A DNA stretch of 64,000 nt, taken from positions 27,711-91,710 of the forward strand of contig JARRKC010000044.1 of assembly GCA_037388505.1 (NCBI GenBank), given 5' to 3'. Positions 25,375-33,932 of this stretch are shown here, one piece after another. This DNA comes from JARRKC01 sp037388505 (GTDB taxonomy: Bacteria; Acidobacteriota; UBA6911; RPQK01; JAPXNP01). The stretch's first letter is position 1. Every line of letters starts with the position of its first letter. Made by a program: the position numbers and the translations under genes. The notes under the pieces were generated by a model, which saw only the letters and a list, made by a program, of their open reading frames with translations, was not told the DNA's origin and ran no database searches.

Positions 25375-25980
25375 GTGTCGTGCGTTGTTAACTTTGTGGA
25401 CCGAGAAACCGAGCTTCAGCTAGTCGCTCGTCTCAAGACCTGTGACCCGGCCGCTTTCGAGGCGGTCTACGAGGAGTTCCGGCCCCGGCTCTTCAGTTTT
25501 CTGGTCCGCCTCAGCCGGCGGCGCGACGTCGCGGAGGATCTCCTGGAAGAGACCTGGCTGCGATTGGTTCGTCACTGCCGGGATCTAACCGAAGACAGCT
25601 GCCTGGCGGCCTGGCTCTTCACCGTCGCCCGCCACCTCTACGCCAGTTGGTGCCGCCGGCTTGCTGTGGATGACGAGCGGTTCATCGACCTGACCCCTTC
25701 ATGGCCGCTGGCTGCTCCCGGTGAAACGCCTTTCGAGACGGCCGCGCGAAGTGAAAGCGAACGCCGGGTGGAGGTCGCGCTGGCCCGCTTGCCACTGCGC
25801 TACAGGGAGACATTGCTGATGGTCGCCGTGCAGGGATTGTCTCCCACGGAAGTGGCTTCCTGTCTGAGACTCCGACCGGAGACGCTGCGCAAACGTTTGC
25901 AGCGGGCGCGGGAAAAGCTGGCGTCCGAGATGGAAACCCTGGCCTCCGAGGCGAGGAAGAAAGTAAAGCGAGTTGGATGA
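25375..25980 (+). CDS. ECF RNA polymerase sigma factor
   Basis: A 201-aa sigma factor. Region 2 is recognisable as FEAVYEEFRPRLFSFLVRLSRRRDVAEDLLEETWLRLVRH with the -10 recognition helix SCLAAWLFTVARHLYASWCRR; region 4 is VALARLPLRYRETLLMVAVQGLSPTEVASCLRLRPETLRKRLQRAREKL. The start is uncertain: GTG at 25375 has no clear Shine-Dalgarno and an alternative GTG occurs at 25396. It overlaps the next gene by 4 nt (ATGA), so the downstream membrane protein is its likely regulator. Confidence 0.9.
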   Translation: MSCVVNFVDRETELQLVARLKTCDPAAFEAVYEEFRPRLFSFLVRLSRRRDVAEDLLEETWLRLVRHCRDLTEDSCLAAWLFTVARHLYASWCRRLAVDDERFIDLTPSWPLAAPGETPFETAARSESERRVEVALARLPLRYRETLLMVAVQGLSPTEVASCLRLRPETLRKRLQRAREKLASEMETLASEARKKVKRVG

Positions 25981-26228
25981 TGGAACACCGAGACTTTCGA
26001 CTGGTCACTAATACGCCCAGCCTGGATCTGACTGTGCACGACATGAGCCCGGCCCGGCGGGAACAGATTCGGGAGCGCTGTCTGAGTGAGCTTCGGACGC
26101 AGCAAGGGGCCCGACTCAGCTTGGCTCTTCGACCCTTCTGGAATGCAGGGTTGACGCCGGCGACGCTGGCTCTTGGAGCTCTCTACCTGGTCGGCGCCTG
26201 CTGGAACGCCCTGGCACTCTTTCGCTGA
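25977..26228 (+). CDS. Small membrane protein, candidate anti-sigma factor
   Basis: An 83-aa protein whose ATG overlaps the sigma-factor stop (ATGA), so it is translationally coupled. Residues 1-52 are soluble and charged (MSPARREQIRERCLSEL helix) and 58-82 form one membrane helix (LTPATLALGALYLVGACWNALAL). The layout, a short cytoplasmic helix and a single membrane anchor after an ECF gene, is that of a minimal anti-sigma factor, but there is no zinc-finger HxxxCxxC motif. Role inferred from context. Confidence 0.7.
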   Translation: MMEHRDFRLVTNTPSLDLTVHDMSPARREQIRERCLSELRTQQGARLSLALRPFWNAGLTPATLALGALYLVGACWNALALFR

Positions 26229-26245
26229 GGGATCGCCCCTCAGCC

Positions 26246-26728
26246 TCAATACGTGTAGTCGTCGAATCTCCCGATGTCCACAGAGTCAGGCAGCACCCCG
26301 ATCGCAAAGATCATAAAAGTCAGTGCCTTGGTGCCCGGCTCCACGTGTCCTCCGACGACACTGTTTTCGTCGGCCAGTGTCATATGGGCGTGGATCCTCG
26401 AGTCCAGGATATATCCCTGCACGGAAGTCAGATCCATGGGCACGGAGGCTCGAGGATCCTCTTCGGCGGGTGGAAGATTCTTGTCGCTTACGACGTGATA
26501 GTGGTAGTCCGTCACCGATCCGATCCCGGAGAGGATCACCCCGTTTCTGATCTGCCGATCTTTGATTGCCTTCTTCAGACCCTCCAGCAAATCTGTTCCG
26601 GATCGAAGTCGAACGAGTTCGACCCGCTGAAATTCAGTCGGCAGGCTGAGGACTTCCGCTGCACTTTCCTGGGAATAGACGAACAGTCCCAACAAGGAAC
26701 CTAAGAAAAGAGGCAAAAGCTTCTGCAT
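26246..26728 (-). CDS. Exported PPC (DUF296)-domain protein
   Basis: A 160-aa protein made of a signal peptide (residues 1-24, LLPLFLGSLLGLFVYSQESAA) and one PPC/DUF296 domain (about 30-155). Diagnostic stretches are FQRVELVRLRSGTDLLEGLKKAI, NGVILSGIGSVTDYHYHV, IHAHMTLADENSVVGGHVEPGT, with conserved His residues that bind metal in structural homologues. The domain occurs in plant AT-hook proteins and as stand-alone bacterial proteins of unsettled function that are normally cytoplasmic; export is unusual. The gene converges with the small ECF partner (end 26228), only 17 nt away. Confidence 0.85.
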   Translation of the reverse strand: MQKLLPLFLGSLLGLFVYSQESAAEVLSLPTEFQRVELVRLRSGTDLLEGLKKAIKDRQIRNGVILSGIGSVTDYHYHVVSDKNLPPAEEDPRASVPMDLTSVQGYILDSRIHAHMTLADENSVVGGHVEPGTKALTFMIFAIGVLPDSVDIGRFDDYTY

Positions 26729-26909
26729 GGTCTTCTTCCTCCTTATGCGGACGGGATGACCGCCATGCCGGACGGGTGGGTAGAGCGTCCCGAAACTGGC
26801 GCGGGGCCATCGTTTGATTGTCGGCAGTGATTATAAGAAAGCGGGCGGGAGAGCGACAGGAGATGCTCGTCGATCACGCCGTCGCTTTGTCAATGTCTTC
26901 CACATACTC

Positions 26910-26938
26910 TTGACATTTACATACTTATATAATACAGT
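26910..26938 (+). promoter_or_regulatory. Candidate promoter for the exported protein at 26980
   Basis: A perfect TTGACA (26910-26915) is followed after 17 nt by TACAGT (26933-26938); a perfect TATAAT also overlaps (26928-26933) but at an unsuitable 12-nt spacing from that -35. The stretch is markedly AT-rich in a GC-rich neighbourhood. Downstream, TTTCAACC occurs at 26947 and 26957 with a related TTTCAACA at 26972, between promoter and start codon. Confidence 0.45.
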
Positions 26939-26979
26939 CCATTGAGTTTCAACCTTTTTCAACCTTGGGGGTTTCAACA

Positions 26980-27441
26980 ATGTTAAGACGAGCAGCGCTT
27001 TTCTGCATGGTAGTGTGTGTTGTCGGGACGATGGCATTTGCCCAGGAGGGAAAGACCTGGCAGACCCAGGAGAAGGTCTGGGATGTGACGACGATCAAGG
27101 TCTTTCCAAATGCCGGAGAACAGTATCTGAACAATCTGAAGCGGACATGGGCAACCGCAATGAGCAGAGCCAAACAACAGGGTCTCATTGGAGACTACAA
27201 GATTCTCAGTTCCGTGACAGATAACGGCGGTGACTACAATCTCATGCTGATCATCGAATACCCCAATCTGGCCGCACTCGATGCCAACAAGGAAAACCTT
27301 TCCAAATGGATGAAGTTCGACGACGAGATGAAATCGGTCGTGCCCAAGGAGGAATCCGACAAGATCACGTCCTCGATCTATCCGAAAGTCCGTGAAATCA
27401 AGGGAGAAACCCTGATGCGCGAAATCAGGTTCCTGCCCTGA
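26980..27441 (+). CDS. Small exported protein of unknown function
   Basis: A 153-aa protein, start ATG at 26980 giving signal peptide MLRRAALFCMVVCVVGTMAFAQ (cleavage after AFA-Q). The mature part is charged and could form a dimeric alpha/beta barrel-type fold (strand DVTTIKVFPNAGEQYLNNLKRTW, strand DYNLMLIIEYPNLAALDANKENLSKW). It resembles in outline the other exported protein at 42365, which also has NIPSNAP-like strand-helix-strand halves, but I see no close identity. Function unknown; the strong promoter suggests it is well expressed. Confidence 0.75.
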   Translation: MLRRAALFCMVVCVVGTMAFAQEGKTWQTQEKVWDVTTIKVFPNAGEQYLNNLKRTWATAMSRAKQQGLIGDYKILSSVTDNGGDYNLMLIIEYPNLAALDANKENLSKWMKFDDEMKSVVPKEESDKITSSIYPKVREIKGETLMREIRFLP

Positions 27442-27848
27442 CAAGAGCGCGCAGGCACAGATCCGGGGGGCACGACAACCTCAGGCGTTGAGGCCCAATG
27501 ACGATCCTGCGCTGGACTTTCCCGCTGAGGTCCCTACCCTGACCACTTTCCCAGTGATCCCAGAGAGTGCCGACTGAAGACCCGCAGCCGCTTGTTCTGT
27601 GCTCGCCCGGATTGTTCACCGGGACCCGGCAGGACCCTCGGGACGCCAGAGGTGCTCAGGCAGTTCTCGATCCCGTGGAACTTGCTCATTGTCACGTTGG
27701 CATATATCATCCGAAACAGGGGTAGCCGCGGTCTCGCGGCAGCCGTTACCGTCACCTGCACGGCGCAGCGAGGATCACAGATTCGACATTCGAAAAGCAT
27801 CCTCCGGCGGATGTCCCAACCGGGTACTTCGACCCAGGGAGACGTAAA
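27442..27848. other. 407-nt intergenic region before mscS
   Basis: No frame on either strand looks coding. It must carry the promoter of the mechanosensitive channel gene; a TATATC hexamer near 27705 is a possible -10 but I cannot fix a -35. Nothing else recognised. Confidence 0.4.
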
Positions 27849-28658
27849 ATGGCGGACGCGATTCAAACCTTCCAGGCATTTGTCGTGACTTATGGGCTGA
27901 ACGTGATCGGCGCGATCCTGATTCTCGTATTCGGCCGCATCCTCGCAGGAATCCTGCGCAGCATCGCGCGGCGTGGACTTAGGAGGGCGAACGTCGATGA
28001 GGCGCTGGCGCACTTCTTCTCCCGCATGGTGTTCATCGCCGTCATCGTTTTCACGGTGCTGGCCGCGCTGGCCAAATTCGGAGTACAGACGGCTTCGATC
28101 GTGGTGGTTTTGGGCGCCGTCGGCTTTGCCTTTGGATTGTCTCTTCAAGGTTCGCTCTCCAATTTTGCCGCCGGCGTGATGTTGCTGGTCTTCCACCCGT
28201 TCCGGCTTGGCGAGTACGTCGAAGTTGCCGGTGTCGCCGGCACAGTCAAGGAAATCGATCTGTTTACGACGACCCTCGACACACCCGACAACGTCAAGAT
28301 CATCGTCGGCAACGGCGCAATCTTCGGCACGACTATCAAGAACTACTCTGCCTATGCCACGAGGCGCTGCGATCTCGCGATAGGCATCGGTTACACGTCC
28401 AGTATCCAAAAGGCGATCTCTGTCATGGACGGACTTATCAGGGCCGACGCCCGTGTGCTCAAAGAACCGGCTCACCAGTTGGCCGTTTCTGAGTTGGCCG
28501 ATTCCAGCGTCAATTTCGTCGTGCGCATGTGGTGCGCCAAGGAAGACTACTGGGCCCTCAAGTTCGACATGACGCGAGCCATCAAGGAAGCATTCGACGC
28601 CGAAGGCATCGAGATTCCCTTTCCGCAGCGGACGGTACACATGGTCGGCACAGAGTGA
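27849..28658 (+). CDS. mscS: MscS-family mechanosensitive ion channel
   Basis: A 269-aa channel of small-conductance MscS type, close to the usual E. coli length (286). Three membrane helices occur in 1-125; the pore helix carries the family signature in IVVVLGAVGFAFGLSLQGSLSNFAAGVMLLVF with Gly/Ala packing positions. The following beta domain (HPFRLGEYVEVAGVAGTVKEIDLFTTTL) and the cytoplasmic alpha/beta vestibule end in IPFPQRTVHM. It opens under membrane tension and releases solutes on hypo-osmotic shock. Single gene; no partner apparent. Confidence 0.92.
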   Translation: MADAIQTFQAFVVTYGLNVIGAILILVFGRILAGILRSIARRGLRRANVDEALAHFFSRMVFIAVIVFTVLAALAKFGVQTASIVVVLGAVGFAFGLSLQGSLSNFAAGVMLLVFHPFRLGEYVEVAGVAGTVKEIDLFTTTLDTPDNVKIIVGNGAIFGTTIKNYSAYATRRCDLAIGIGYTSSIQKAISVMDGLIRADARVLKEPAHQLAVSELADSSVNFVVRMWCAKEDYWALKFDMTRAIKEAFDAEGIEIPFPQRTVHMVGTE

Positions 28659-28659
28659 G

Positions 28660-28818
28660 ATGAACTCCGTGATGAAGTCGAGCAAGAATATGGGAGAACT
28701 TTTGTGTCGGCTCGGCGAGATCATGCGAACCTGGACGCTTACTCATATCGTCGTCAATGACGCGCAAGTGGCCGAATACCTGAAGCATGCCGACCAGCGA
28801 CCCTCGTCAGAAACGTGA
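28660..28818 (+). CDS. Possible 52-aa small ORF after mscS
   Basis: An open frame begins with ATG one nucleotide after the mscS stop codon and codes for 52 residues including THIVVNDAQVAEYLKHAD. It has no good Shine-Dalgarno of its own and no recognisable motif. It may be a real coupled small protein or a gene remnant at the edge of the decayed stretch that follows. Confidence 0.25.
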   Translation: MNSVMKSSKNMGELLCRLGEIMRTWTLTHIVVNDAQVAEYLKHADQRPSSET

Positions 28819-28819
28819 C

Positions 28820-28957
28820 GACGACTTCCACAAGGTTGAGCGAGGTCGTAACAGCACGTTCTTCACGTACGCCCTGCGGGTCGACGGAAACGACTTTCGC
28901 GGGGCAAACCTGACGATCGAAAACAGCGCCGGAATACACGTTGGACCGTGTCTTTGA
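28820..28957 (+). pseudogene. Pectinesterase (CE8) remnant
   Basis: The plus-strand frame 28820-28957 reads DDDFHKVERGRNSTFFTYAL then RVDGNDFRGANLTIENSAG before a stop. The second part matches the pectinesterase pattern in which a phosphate-like Thr-Phe strand leads into (V)xGxDFxAxNLTIENTAG. The rest of the enzyme, including the catalytic Asp motifs, is absent on both sides. I judge it a leftover of a deleted pectin methylesterase gene. It is short, so chance resemblance is possible. Confidence 0.5.
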
Positions 28958-29364
28958 CGGCTGGAAGCCCGACCTTGCCTCAGACTGGAACTCAGACACG
29001 CCGAAGTGAATTGACCCTTGACAAAATCTGAATTTTGGTTCAAATTCTGAATCTTGATTCAAGCCGGAGGAGAATCGAACCGCCCGCGGGGGTTCGGAAG
29101 AAGCAGTGAATCCGGTGGAAACAGAAGACTTACCCGGAACCAGGCGGAATCACAGGGTCGAGAGATAGCCGGCGGTCGGGGAACCGGAAGGTGGCTCAGA
29201 AGCGCAGCCCCCAATAAGCAGTGGCGGCAGAGGAACGGGACGAAGAGGAAGAAGCGAAGTCGAAAGCGATCTCGGCCGGCTCTCTTCGTACCGGCCGGCG
29301 CCCCAGGGTTCGCCCCCGCCCAACCCCCCGAATGTCAGGCGCCAATCCGGACGGAGGAACAATC
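28958..29364 (+). promoter_or_regulatory. Long leader of the RND efflux operon
   Basis: About 300 nt of transcribed leader would separate the promoter at 29018 from the ATG at 29365. It contains no convincing gene; an Arg/Lys-rich open frame crossing it (29054-29389) has a poor start and reads like non-coding DNA. A GC hairpin, GCCGGC at 29275-29280 with GCCGGC at 29294-29299, lies 65 nt before the first gene and could influence translation or read-through. Confidence 0.35.
29018..29061 (+). promoter_or_regulatory. RND operon promoter with two tandem operator palindromes
   Basis: A perfect TTGACA (29018-29023) is followed by TCAAAT (29040-29045, 16-nt spacer) as the likely -10. Two related palindromes overlie it: TGAATTTTGGTTCA (29029-29042) between -35 and -10 and TGAATCTTGATTCA (29048-29061) just downstream, 19 nt apart. 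Their arms are TGAA/TTCA and TGAAT/ATTCA. This is the arrangement expected for repression by the TetR-family protein encoded at the end of the same operon. Confidence 0.6.
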
Positions 29365-30738
29365 ATGTGGTACTCGTTTAGGCATCTGAGCGCAAAATGC
29401 CCGTGGTACGGAGCGGGGCTTCTGCTCCTGGCGCTGGCCGGGGGGTTCATCGCACCGGCGTGCAACTCCCAACCGGCGGCTCGCTCAGCAGTTCCCCCAC
29501 GTCAGGTGGCGGTCTTGTCCATCAAGACCGAACCGGTATCCCTGACGATGGAGCTGCCCGGCCGGATTGCGCCGATGCGCATTGCCGAGATCCGGCCTCA
29601 GGCCAGCGGACTCTTGCTGAAACGCGATTTCGAGGAGGGTGCCGACGTAAAGGCCGGCCAGTTGCTGTATCAGATCGACCCTCGCCCTTTGGAAGCTGCC
29701 GTGGGACAGGCCGAAGCCGCCCTCGGCGCCGCCGACAAGAACGCGGAGCGGGCTCGGGCAACCCTGGCCGCCAGCCTGGCGAACGTGGAGCGCCAGAAGG
29801 CCACCCTGCAGCTTGCGCGACAGAACCGGCAACGCGTCGAGGCGTCGTTCAAGGAACATGCTGTCTCCGCGACCCAGCGGGACGAGGCGGTAACCTCCGA
29901 ACAGGTAGCCGAATCCACCTTGCGCGCGAATGAAGCCCAGGTCGAAAGCGACCGGACCTCCATCGCTGCCGCCGAGGCGGCCATTGAACAGGCGCGGGCC
30001 GCGTTGCGGTCAGCCGAGATCAACCTGGCCTATACCCGGATTACCGCTCCCATCACCGGCCGCATCGGACGCTCCTACTCCACCGAAGGCGCCATGCTGA
30101 CCGCCTATCAGCCCGGCGTGATGGCCACGATTCAGCAACTGGATCCCATCTATGTCGATGTGGTCCAGTCGACTGCGGAACTGCTGCGACTGCGAGAGCG
30201 GCTGGAGAAGGGGTTTCTGCATCCCGACGAGAATCTGCAGCGGAAGGTCAAACTGAAGTTGGAGAACGGCTTCACCTACCCTCTCGAAGGAACTTTCCAG
30301 TTTCGGGACGTTTCGGTCGATCCCACGGCAGGGACCGTCGTTTTGCGGATGGTGTTTCCCAATCCCGATCGTGTCCTCCTCCCGGGGATGTTCGTCCGTG
30401 CCGTCGTCCAGGAAGGAGTCAACCCCCAGGCTGTCCTCGTTCCACAGCAGGCGGTCCTGCGCGATCTGAAGGGCGGGCCCTACGTCCTGGTCCTGGACGA
30501 CCAACAGACCGCCCAGGTGCGCAACCTCACGACGGACCGAACCGTTGGAGACAGATGGCTCGTATCGGCGGGGCTGAAACCGGGTGACCAGGTGATCATC
30601 GAAGGACTCCAGTTCGTCCGGCCCGGCATGAAAGTTCAGCCGGTACCCTGGCAAGAAGCTCAGCCGGCGGAGAATGCAGATCGAGCCGAAGCCTCTCAGC
30701 CCGGTTCGGAAACCCGCAACCCTACCCAAGCCGACTGA
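29365..30738 (+). CDS. RND efflux periplasmic adaptor (membrane fusion protein, AcrA type)
   Basis: A 457-aa adaptor. ATG at 29365 has GGAGG 7 nt upstream. The N-terminus has a membrane/signal segment (15-32) ending in APAC, a possible lipobox with Cys33. Then come the barrel-sandwich half (IRPQASGLLLKRDFEEGADVKAGQLLYQID), a long coiled-coil hairpin (about 95-190, Ala/Glu/Arg-rich), the second lipoyl half (INLAYTRITAPITGRIGRS), a beta-barrel domain and the membrane-proximal end (LVPQQAVLRDLKGGPYVLVL). It links the inner-membrane pump to the outer-membrane channel. First gene of the efflux operon. Confidence 0.94.
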   Translation: MWYSFRHLSAKCPWYGAGLLLLALAGGFIAPACNSQPAARSAVPPRQVAVLSIKTEPVSLTMELPGRIAPMRIAEIRPQASGLLLKRDFEEGADVKAGQLLYQIDPRPLEAAVGQAEAALGAADKNAERARATLAASLANVERQKATLQLARQNRQRVEASFKEHAVSATQRDEAVTSEQVAESTLRANEAQVESDRTSIAAAEAAIEQARAALRSAEINLAYTRITAPITGRIGRSYSTEGAMLTAYQPGVMATIQQLDPIYVDVVQSTAELLRLRERLEKGFLHPDENLQRKVKLKLENGFTYPLEGTFQFRDVSVDPTAGTVVLRMVFPNPDRVLLPGMFVRAVVQEGVNPQAVLVPQQAVLRDLKGGPYVLVLDDQQTAQVRNLTTDRTVGDRWLVSAGLKPGDQVIIEGLQFVRPGMKVQPVPWQEAQPAENADRAEASQPGSETRNPTQAD

Positions 30739-30749
30739 GGAAAGCCGCC

Positions 30750-33700
30750 ATGCTGTCACGATTCTTTCTCGATCGACCGGTCTTTGCGTGGGTCATTGCC
30801 ATCGTGATGATGGCGGGCGGGATCCTCGCCATTGTCACCATGCCCGTTTCCCAGTACCCCAACATCGCTCCTCCGTCCATCTATATCCAGGCGATGTATC
30901 CGGGAGGCTCGGCGGAGACGGTCGAAGCTACAGTTACGCAGATCATCGAGCAGAAGATGACGGGGCTGGATAAGCTGCTCTACGTCACGTCCACCAGTGA
31001 CTCCTCGGGGATGGCCCGGATCGAATTGACGTTCGCTCCCGGAACCGACCCCGACCTGGCCTGGGCGAAGGTGCAGAACAAGCTGCAGCTCGCCATGCCC
31101 AGCCTGCCTGAAGCGGTGACGCGTACCGGCATCCGCGTGGGCAAGGCGACCCGGAACTACCTCTTGATCGTCAGCCTGATCTCGGAGGACGGCCGTCTGT
31201 CCCAGGAGGACCTCATGGACTATGCCTTCTCGAACCTCGAGAAGGTCGTCTCGCGACTGCCGGGTGTCGGCGAGGTGGAGATCTTTGGGTCCCAGTATGC
31301 CATGCGGGTCTGGTTGGATCCGGACAAGCTGACCAATTACTCTCTGACCGTTAACGACGTCGTTTCCGCGTTGCGGGCTTACAACGTGGAGGTTTCCGCC
31401 GGTCAGTTCGGCGCCTGGCCCGCCGTTCCCGGCCAGCGCATGAACGCGGCGATCATCGTCCAACACCTGCTGCAGTCCCCCGAGCAGTTCGCCGCGATCC
31501 CGATCCGGGTCAATCAGGACGGCTCGGAAGTGCAGATCAAGGATGTTGCGCGCACCCAACTGGGTACCGAGTTTTACGACGTCAACGTGCTGTACAACGG
31601 CAAGCCGGCTTCGGGACTCGCCGTTCGTATGATGGCGGGGGCCAACGCCCTGGATACGGCAACTCGGGTCAAACAGGCCCTGGCGGACTTGAGCCCTTAC
31701 TTTCCGCCCGGCATGAAGGTCGTCTATCCCTTCGACACGACGCCGTTCACGGTCGAATCGATCAACGAGGTCGTCCGCACCCTGGTCGAAGCGATCGTTC
31801 TCGTTTTCTTGATCATGTTTCTCTTCCTGGGAACGATGCGCGCTACCCTGGTACCCACGATCGCGGTTCCGGTCGTCATCCTGGGAACGTTCGGCATTCT
31901 GGGATTGGCCGGATACTCCATCAACGTCCTCGACATGTTCGCCCTCATCCTGGCCATCGGGTTGCTGGTCGACGACGCCATCGTCGTCGTGGAGAACGTG
32001 GAACGTATCATGGCGGAGGAAGGCCTGTCGCCCAAGCAGGCCACGGCCAAGTCGATGGACCAGATCACCAGCGCCTTGATCGGCATCGGGCTGGTCCTGT
32101 CCGCCGTCTTTGGACCCATGGCTTTCTTCGGCGGCTCCACCGGGGTCCTCTACCGACAGTTCTCCGTCACGATCGTCAGTGCCATGATGCTGTCGGTGGC
32201 GGTGGCATTGATCTTGACGCCGGTGCTGTGTGCCTCGCTGCTGCGACCAATTCCGGCGGGTCACCAACTGGCGGATGCCGCGGTTCCGTTCCTGCGCCCA
32301 TTCTTCAGGTGGTTCGAGCGCACCTTCTTCAAAGGCAGGGAACGGTACGTCGGATTGGTGCGTCGGACCATCAACAAGAAGTTCCGCTATCTGCTGCTCT
32401 ACGTCGCGATCGTTGCCGCGCTGGGGATCCTTTTCGTTCGCATGCCGACTTCCTACCTTCCTGAAGAGGATCAGGGGAGTCTGCTCGTCCAGGTGACTTT
32501 GCCTTCGGGTACGACGCTCGAGCAGACGCGGGCTTTGATGGATCGGATCCAGACGTATTTCCAGGAGAACGAGAAGGACGCCGTGGACTCCTTCATGTCC
32601 ATCATCGGCTTCAGCTTTGCCGGTCGGGGTCAGAACGTGGGCATGGGCTTCGTGAAACTCAAAGACTGGAATCTGAGGAAGGACTCGAACCTGAGCGCTT
32701 GGGCGGTACAGCGCCGAGCCATGGGAGTCTTCTCCCAGTTCCGTAACGCCATGGCCTACGTCTTCGTGCCGCCGGCCATCACCGAACTCGGTACTTCGAC
32801 CGGCTTCGACTTCCAATTGCTCGATTTCGGCGGCATCGGCCATCAGAAGCTGATGGCCGCTCGCAATCAACTGCTGGGGATGGCCGCCCAGGATCCGCGG
32901 CTGGTTCGGGTGCGCCCCAACGGCCTGGACGACGTACCCGAATATCAGGTCGACGTGGACTGGGAGAAGGCCGGAGCGCTGGGCCTTCCGATCTCGTCCA
33001 TCCATTCGACGATTGCGGCTTCGTTTGGCAGCGCCTACGTCAACGATTTCATCCAGTCGGGCCGCGTCAAGCGGGTCTATGTCCAGGCCGACGCCCCTCA
33101 CCGCATGTTGCCCGAAGATATGCTGAAACTGTACGTGCGCAACGCCGCCGGGGAAATGGTCCCCTTCTCCTCGTTTGCCTCCGGTCGCTGGATCTACGGC
33201 TCACCCAAGTTGGAGAGGTTCAACGGCTTTCCCTCCCTCAACATCCAGGGGGAAGCCGCTCCGGGTTTCAGCACCGGTGACGCCATGGCGGCCATGGAGG
33301 AACTGTCCCGCCGACTGCCTGCGGGTACCGGCTTCGACTGGACCGGCATCTCCTACCAGGAACGTTTGGCCACCGGACAGGCGCCCCTGCTGTACGCCTT
33401 TTCCATCTTTGTGATCTTTCTCTGCCTGGCAGCCCTGTACGAGAGTTGGCCCATACCCATCGCCGTACTGCTTTGCTTCACTCTGGGTGTCGTCGGTGGT
33501 GTTGTTGCCGCCACCCTGCGAGGCCTGCCCAACGACGTCTATTTCCAGATCGCCCTGCTGACGACGCTGGGACTGACAGCGAAGAATGCGATTCTGATCG
33601 TCCAGTTTGCCAAGGCGGGTGTGGAACGGGGAATGGGCCTGGTGGAAGCGACCATCGAGGGGGCGCGACTGCGCTTCCGGCCCATCGTCATGACGACCTT

Positions 33701-33932
33701 GGCCTTCGGTTTCGGAGTCCTGCCGCTCGTGGTGGCCTCCGGAGCGGGTGCCGGTGCGCAGAAAGCCATCGGCACCGGAGTGTTCGGCGGAATGGTGGCT
33801 TCGACCACCCTGGTCATCATGTTCGCACCGCTCTTCTACCTGCTCATCGAGCGTACGTTGGGGAAGAGACGCCCCCCGACTCAACCCGCGACACCCGAGA
33901 TTCCCGGAGAGGGGGAGCAGAGCCATGAGTAG
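30750..33932 (+). CDS. RND multidrug efflux pump (AcrB/HAE1 type)
   Basis: A 1060-aa inner-membrane proton-driven transporter, full length for the family. It begins LSRFFLDRPVFAWVIAIVMM, has the HAE1 signature VSQYPNIAPPSI, the proton-relay Asp pair in GLLVDDAIVVVENVERIM (TM4) and the relay Lys in LTAKNAILIVQFAK (TM10), plus the two large periplasmic porter domains. It exports toxic or hydrophobic compounds through the adaptor and outer-membrane factor encoded beside it. Overlaps the next gene by 8 nt. Confidence 0.95.
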   Translation: MLSRFFLDRPVFAWVIAIVMMAGGILAIVTMPVSQYPNIAPPSIYIQAMYPGGSAETVEATVTQIIEQKMTGLDKLLYVTSTSDSSGMARIELTFAPGTDPDLAWAKVQNKLQLAMPSLPEAVTRTGIRVGKATRNYLLIVSLISEDGRLSQEDLMDYAFSNLEKVVSRLPGVGEVEIFGSQYAMRVWLDPDKLTNYSLTVNDVVSALRAYNVEVSAGQFGAWPAVPGQRMNAAIIVQHLLQSPEQFAAIPIRVNQDGSEVQIKDVARTQLGTEFYDVNVLYNGKPASGLAVRMMAGANALDTATRVKQALADLSPYFPPGMKVVYPFDTTPFTVESINEVVRTLVEAIVLVFLIMFLFLGTMRATLVPTIAVPVVILGTFGILGLAGYSINVLDMFALILAIGLLVDDAIVVVENVERIMAEEGLSPKQATAKSMDQITSALIGIGLVLSAVFGPMAFFGGSTGVLYRQFSVTIVSAMMLSVAVALILTPVLCASLLRPIPAGHQLADAAVPFLRPFFRWFERTFFKGRERYVGLVRRTINKKFRYLLLYVAIVAALGILFVRMPTSYLPEEDQGSLLVQVTLPSGTTLEQTRALMDRIQTYFQENEKDAVDSFMSIIGFSFAGRGQNVGMGFVKLKDWNLRKDSNLSAWAVQRRAMGVFSQFRNAMAYVFVPPAITELGTSTGFDFQLLDFGGIGHQKLMAARNQLLGMAAQDPRLVRVRPNGLDDVPEYQVDVDWEKAGALGLPISSIHSTIAASFGSAYVNDFIQSGRVKRVYVQADAPHRMLPEDMLKLYVRNAAGEMVPFSSFASGRWIYGSPKLERFNGFPSLNIQGEAAPGFSTGDAMAAMEELSRRLPAGTGFDWTGISYQERLATGQAPLLYAFSIFVIFLCLAALYESWPIPIAVLLCFTLGVVGGVVAATLRGLPNDVYFQIALLTTLGLTAKNAILIVQFAKAGVERGMGLVEATIEGARLRFRPIVMTTLAFGFGVLPLVVASGAGAGAQKAIGTGVFGGMVASTTLVIMFAPLFYLLIERTLGKRRPPTQPATPEIPGEGEQSHE

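Noticed and set aside
29062..29110. A GGTTCGATTCTC string on the minus strand that could be the T-arm of a tRNA
   Set aside because: Stem bases do not pair and no acceptor, D or anticodon arm can be built around it.
29054..29389. A 111-aa Arg/Lys-rich open frame before the efflux adaptor gene
   Set aside because: TTG start without ribosome site, composition typical of untranslated GC-rich DNA, and it overlaps the well-supported adaptor start at 29365.
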